A stretch of DNA of 64,000 nucleotides from Bacteroidales bacterium (lineage in GTDB: Bacteria > Bacteroidota > Bacteroidia > Bacteroidales > UBA3824). Below are positions 61,638 through 64,000 of this stretch, piece by piece; the stretch's first letter is position 1; each line of letters opens with the position of its first letter. The position numbers and the translations under genes are program-made. The stretch spans positions 1 through 64,000 of the forward strand of contig JAEERW010000012.1 of NCBI GenBank assembly GCA_016286055.1, given 5' to 3'. The notes beneath the pieces are model-generated. The model ran no database searches, was not told the origin of the DNA, and saw nothing but the letters and a program-made list of their open reading frames with translations.

Positions 61638-61682
61638 AAAAAAAAATAGGCAGGCGTAAAAAAAGCAGCCTGTCTATTTTTT
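61638..61682 (-). terminator. Terminator after the GH10 xylanase gene
   Basis: AATAGACAGGCTGC-type stem (minus strand) pairs with GCCTGCCTATT, with flanking A and T runs, 43 bases past the xylanase stop. Confidence 0.85.
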
Positions 61683-61724
61683 ATTACCAATTAAAGAATA
61701 GAAAATTTCAATCTCAGAATATCA

Positions 61725-63011
61725 TTACTTTTTTTCGTCGCAATTCTGCAAGAATGGTTTCAGGTTGTAATCGCGGTCAAAGAGCAATGGATATTCATGA
61801 CGGCCTTTTACGGGGAAATCGTTTTTCCACGAGTCGCCATCGCATACGCCCCACGCTGTTACACGGGTTATTACATCGGAATGTTTTTCAAAGAGTTTCA
61901 AAAACATATCCATGCGTTGGTTCCAAATATTTGAAATAGAGTCGGGCAGTGCCACCGGATAAGGCGACAACTGCGAAAGCATAAAGTGCATACGTGTAAT
62001 AACGCTGTCGGGATATTCTCCGGCAAATTTAGCCTTAAAATCTTCAACCGGCGCAACCTTGATTTTGTCGAAACTTACGTTGGCAGGATCACCGCTCAAA
62101 AGTCCCTTGTCGAGAGCCTTGCTTACAATGGTGCCAATGCGGAGGGTGTCGCCAATGTTTGAGCTGCTACTCATGGTTGGCAAAGCCGACATATCCCACT
62201 CGGTAACCATAACGTTAACACCTGTGGAAGCAAATTTCATCATACTTGTTTCGTATTCGTTGATATCGGGATAATCCATTCCAACATGAGTTTGCATACC
62301 CACGCCGTCGATTCGCAATCCCTTAGCTTTCAACGATTTTACAAGATTTACAATAGCATCTGCCTTGGGAGCAAGCGACATCGAATAGTCGTTGTAATAA
62401 AGTTCAGCGTCGGGGTCGGCTTCGTGTGCACATTGAAACGCCCATGGGATAAATTCCTCGCCCATAATCTGATAGAGCGGACTATTACGATAAGAGCCAT
62501 CGTCTAAGATAGCCTCGTTGACAACGTCCCAACCTTTTACACGGCCTTTGTAACGACCCACAACGGTGTAGATATGGTCTTTGATGCGTTGTTTGAGAGT
62601 GTCGGCAGATACTAGTGTGCCGTTGTTATCAACAAAAAACCACGGAGCCACTTGCGAATGCCAAACAAGGCAATGACCGATGATAAACATTCCGTTTTTT
62701 TCGCCTAGTTCTACAAACTTATCAGGCACTGCGAAATTGTAGCGATTCTGCTCGGGATGTATTTCCTCGTTTTTCATGCAGTTTTCGGCAACAATAGAAT
62801 TAAAGTGTTTTAATACAGTGGCTTGACCCAACGAATCAGCTCCGGTAATCTGAGCCTCGTTGATTGCCACGCCAATATAAAACTTACCGTTGAAACGCTC
62901 CTTAAGTGGAGTAGGTTCTTTTTCAGTGGGTTGCGCACCCTGTTTGCAAGCAGCAGTTAAAGCCAATGCTGTTATTACCATTAAAGGTAATGCTTTTGAT
63001 TTAAGATTCAT
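61725..63011 (-). CDS. GH10 endo-1,4-beta-xylanase, lipoprotein
   Basis: Cleaves the xylan backbone at the cell surface or in the periplasm. A 428-aa single-domain GH10 enzyme: VWHSQVAPWF is a subsite block, WDVVNEA holds the acid/base Glu and VTEWDMS the nucleophile Glu. The signal ends LALTAAC, so it is a lipoprotein. The start at 63011 follows the -7 box at 63069-63062; the longer frame from 63110 is excluded by it. It is a single gene between terminators. Confidence 0.95.
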   Translation of the reverse strand: MNLKSKALPLMVITALALTAACKQGAQPTEKEPTPLKERFNGKFYIGVAINEAQITGADSLGQATVLKHFNSIVAENCMKNEEIHPEQNRYNFAVPDKFVELGEKNGMFIIGHCLVWHSQVAPWFFVDNNGTLVSADTLKQRIKDHIYTVVGRYKGRVKGWDVVNEAILDDGSYRNSPLYQIMGEEFIPWAFQCAHEADPDAELYYNDYSMSLAPKADAIVNLVKSLKAKGLRIDGVGMQTHVGMDYPDINEYETSMMKFASTGVNVMVTEWDMSALPTMSSSSNIGDTLRIGTIVSKALDKGLLSGDPANVSFDKIKVAPVEDFKAKFAGEYPDSVITRMHFMLSQLSPYPVALPDSISNIWNQRMDMFLKLFEKHSDVITRVTAWGVCDGDSWKNDFPVKGRHEYPLLFDRDYNLKPFLQNCDEKK

Positions 63012-63061
63012 AGGTGTAAAATTACAAAAATTAGTGATGTATGATGTCCTTTTTTCGAGGG

Positions 63062-63069
63062 CAAAGGTA
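63062..63069 (-). promoter_or_regulatory. -7 element of the GH10 gene
   Basis: Minus-strand TACCTTTG followed by CCC, 51 bases before the start at 63011. The -33 box is not clear. Confidence 0.55.
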
Positions 63070-63140
63070 AAAAAAAGAAATAATTTGAAGGTAATAACAA
63101 TAAAAAACACTATTTTAGCAACGGATTAAAAATATACGAT

Positions 63141-63419
63141 ATGGAACCAAACGGAACAGCGGAATTACAAACCGCAATCATACGCAAAATATTGAGTCTC
63201 TATGACTTTAACATCTTAAAACAATTGCTGACTTCGTTAGACAACTACACCAACGAAGATGGTAATTTTCCAGATTTTGGCCCTCATTCTATCGAAGAAG
63301 CATATCATTCAGTAGCCGAAGCCGAACAACAGTTTGCCAAAGGTAACTATAAATCAAACGAGGAAGTTTTAGCAAAAATCAAACAAAAATACAGTAGCAA
63401 TGATAATTGTTTGGTCTAA
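63141..63419 (+). CDS. Antitoxin of a ParE/RelE-type module
   Basis: A 92-aa protein overlapping the toxin gene by 20 bases. The N-terminal half is helical (IIRKILSLYDFNILKQLLTS) and may form the dimer, and the C-terminal part (AYHSVAEAEQQFAKG, NEEVLAKIKQKY) the toxin-binding segment. I do not recognise the DNA-binding fold. Identity comes from position and overlap. Confidence 0.7.
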   Translation: MEPNGTAELQTAIIRKILSLYDFNILKQLLTSLDNYTNEDGNFPDFGPHSIEEAYHSVAEAEQQFAKGNYKSNEEVLAKIKQKYSSNDNCLV

Positions 63420-63714
63420 AAAAGCCGAAGACAAATTAGATACTTATCTTACTTACTGCCAAGAAAACTACGGCGATAAGGTTACAAATGATAAAATCAA
63501 TAACTTAGAAAAATTATTATCTCGCCTATCAATGTTTCCTGAGATGGGGTTTGTAGAGCCTATTTTGAAAGACAAGAAACCTAATTACAGAGCATATATC
63601 TTTGATAAAAGGCTAAAACTCATATATTATATCGACAATAAAAACACTATCATAAAGATTGCAGACATTTGGAATAACAAACAAAATCCAAATAACTTAA
63701 AGAAAGATTTATAA
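63400..63714 (+). CDS. RelE/ParE-superfamily toxin
   Basis: A 104-aa RelE/ParE fold protein: MIIVWSKKAEDKL, MGFVEPILKDKK, YRAYIFDKRLKLIYYID and IIKIADIWNNKQNP follow the family's strand-helix-strand plan, with the final aromatic/N-rich block typical of ParE-like toxins. Whether it poisons ribosomes or gyrase is not decidable here. It is followed directly by the 42-bp repeat array. Confidence 0.85.
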   Translation: MIIVWSKKAEDKLDTYLTYCQENYGDKVTNDKINNLEKLLSRLSMFPEMGFVEPILKDKKPNYRAYIFDKRLKLIYYIDNKNTIIKIADIWNNKQNPNNLKKDL

Positions 63715-63726
63715 AAAAAACTACCC

Positions 63727-64000
63727 TTTGTTACCATTTTGCAAAAATGTTGAGATGCTAACATAACGTTTGTTACTATCTCCCGAAAATCTTGAAATCA
63801 AAAAAAACTGTTTGTTACTATCTCCCGAAAATCTTGAAGTCCTAACATAACGTTTGTTACTATCTCCTAAAAATCTTGAAATCAAAAAACACCCATACTT
63901 TTTCATTTCGCAAAAATGTTGAGACGCTAACATAACGTTTGGTAGCATCTCCTGAAAATCTTGAAGTCAAAAAAAAACTGTTTGTTACAATCTCCCGAAA
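63727..64000. repeat. 42-bp tandem repeat array E, runs off the window
   Basis: Units begin TTTGTTAC (or TTTGGTAG) at 63727, 63769, 63811, 63853, 63938 and 63981. Most are 42-43 bases; one is joined to a diverged copy (85 bases). Tails alternate between ATCAAAAAAAACTG and GTCCTAACATAACG. There is no unique spacer. The 42-base period keeps a minus-strand frame open with a 14-residue repeat (SRFSGDSNK core). Confidence 0.9.

Noticed and set aside
63721-63948. 75-aa minus-strand repeat protein
   Set aside because: It consists only of the tandem repeat read through; no promoter or start context supports it.
63727-64000. CRISPR array
   Set aside because: The 42-bp units follow each other without unique spacers, vary internally, and no cas gene is present.

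Overview
The window looks like a chromosomal segment of an anaerobic Bacteroidales bacterium (phylum Bacteroidota). The evidence is the Bacteroidota promoter form repeated before many genes (TTTG or TTG, about 20 bases, then TAnnTTTG), few Shine-Dalgarno sites, many lipoproteins with 'SC' lipoboxes, TonB-dependent outer-membrane proteins with carboxypeptidase-like N-terminal domains, a DUF4249 lipoprotein, and the 5' end of a Bacteroidales-like 16S rRNA at the left edge. I cannot name the genus.

Layout. 1-3.4 kb: 16S rRNA 5' end with tandem promoters, then the xylose genes xylB-xylA, all on the minus strand. 3.5-3.7 kb: an orphan small-RNA-like transcription unit. 4-8.3 kb: a dynamin-like GTPase with a membrane partner, then an AAA ATPase preceded by a 33-bp repeat array. 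8.3-17.5 kb: an RluA-type pseudouridine synthase, a CobW-type GTPase, a VapBC-like module, an operon of two coiled-coil proteins and a UbiB-like (probably pseudo-) kinase, a transglutaminase-like lipoprotein, a TPR membrane protein, and an AlbA_2 regulator gene broken by an amber codon. 17.7-22.8 kb: a serine hydrolase, a lipoprotein glutathione peroxidase and an outer-membrane barrel protein. 22.8-34.7 kb: an accessory region with an ATPase/nuclease, a Gabija-like anti-phage pair, a P-loop NTPase, a carboxylesterase, a PIN toxin module lying between 90-bp direct repeats, a HARE-like winged-helix protein, a Tat flavoprotein and a second repeat-preceded ATPase. 34.7-48.9 kb: nitroreductase, GH31 alpha-xylosidase, DUF4249/TonB pair, a radical-SAM/Nudix fusion, an AbiEii-type toxin module, a coiled-coil membrane protein, a probable 6S RNA, an EcsC-like protein and an AraC regulator. 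49-63 kb: hexuronate and xylan genes. The right end holds a ParE-type module and a 42-bp tandem repeat array running off the window.

Metabolic theme. A GH10 xylanase, two GH43 proteins, a sialate-O-acetylesterase-type esterase, a hexuronate-type MFS transporter, glucuronate isomerase and KDG kinase form a glucuronoxylan-degrading stretch. Together with the distant xylA/xylB and the GH31 enzyme they cover release of xylose and glucuronate and the first steps of their catabolism. No SusC/SusD pair, alpha-glucuronidase, uxuA, uxuB or KDPG aldolase gene is in the window, so those steps must be encoded elsewhere.

Most unusual signals: (1) short palindromic arrays with a 32-33 bp period at four loci, each with its own sequence, two of them placed at the promoters of DUF4143-type ATPases; (2) a clear promoter-to-terminator unit with no gene; (3) a UbiB-like protein and a GH43 protein that lack catalytic residues; (4) a 12-bp repeat shared by the linker and the stop codon region of a nonsense-interrupted regulator; (5) a toxin-antitoxin cassette between 90-bp direct repeats.
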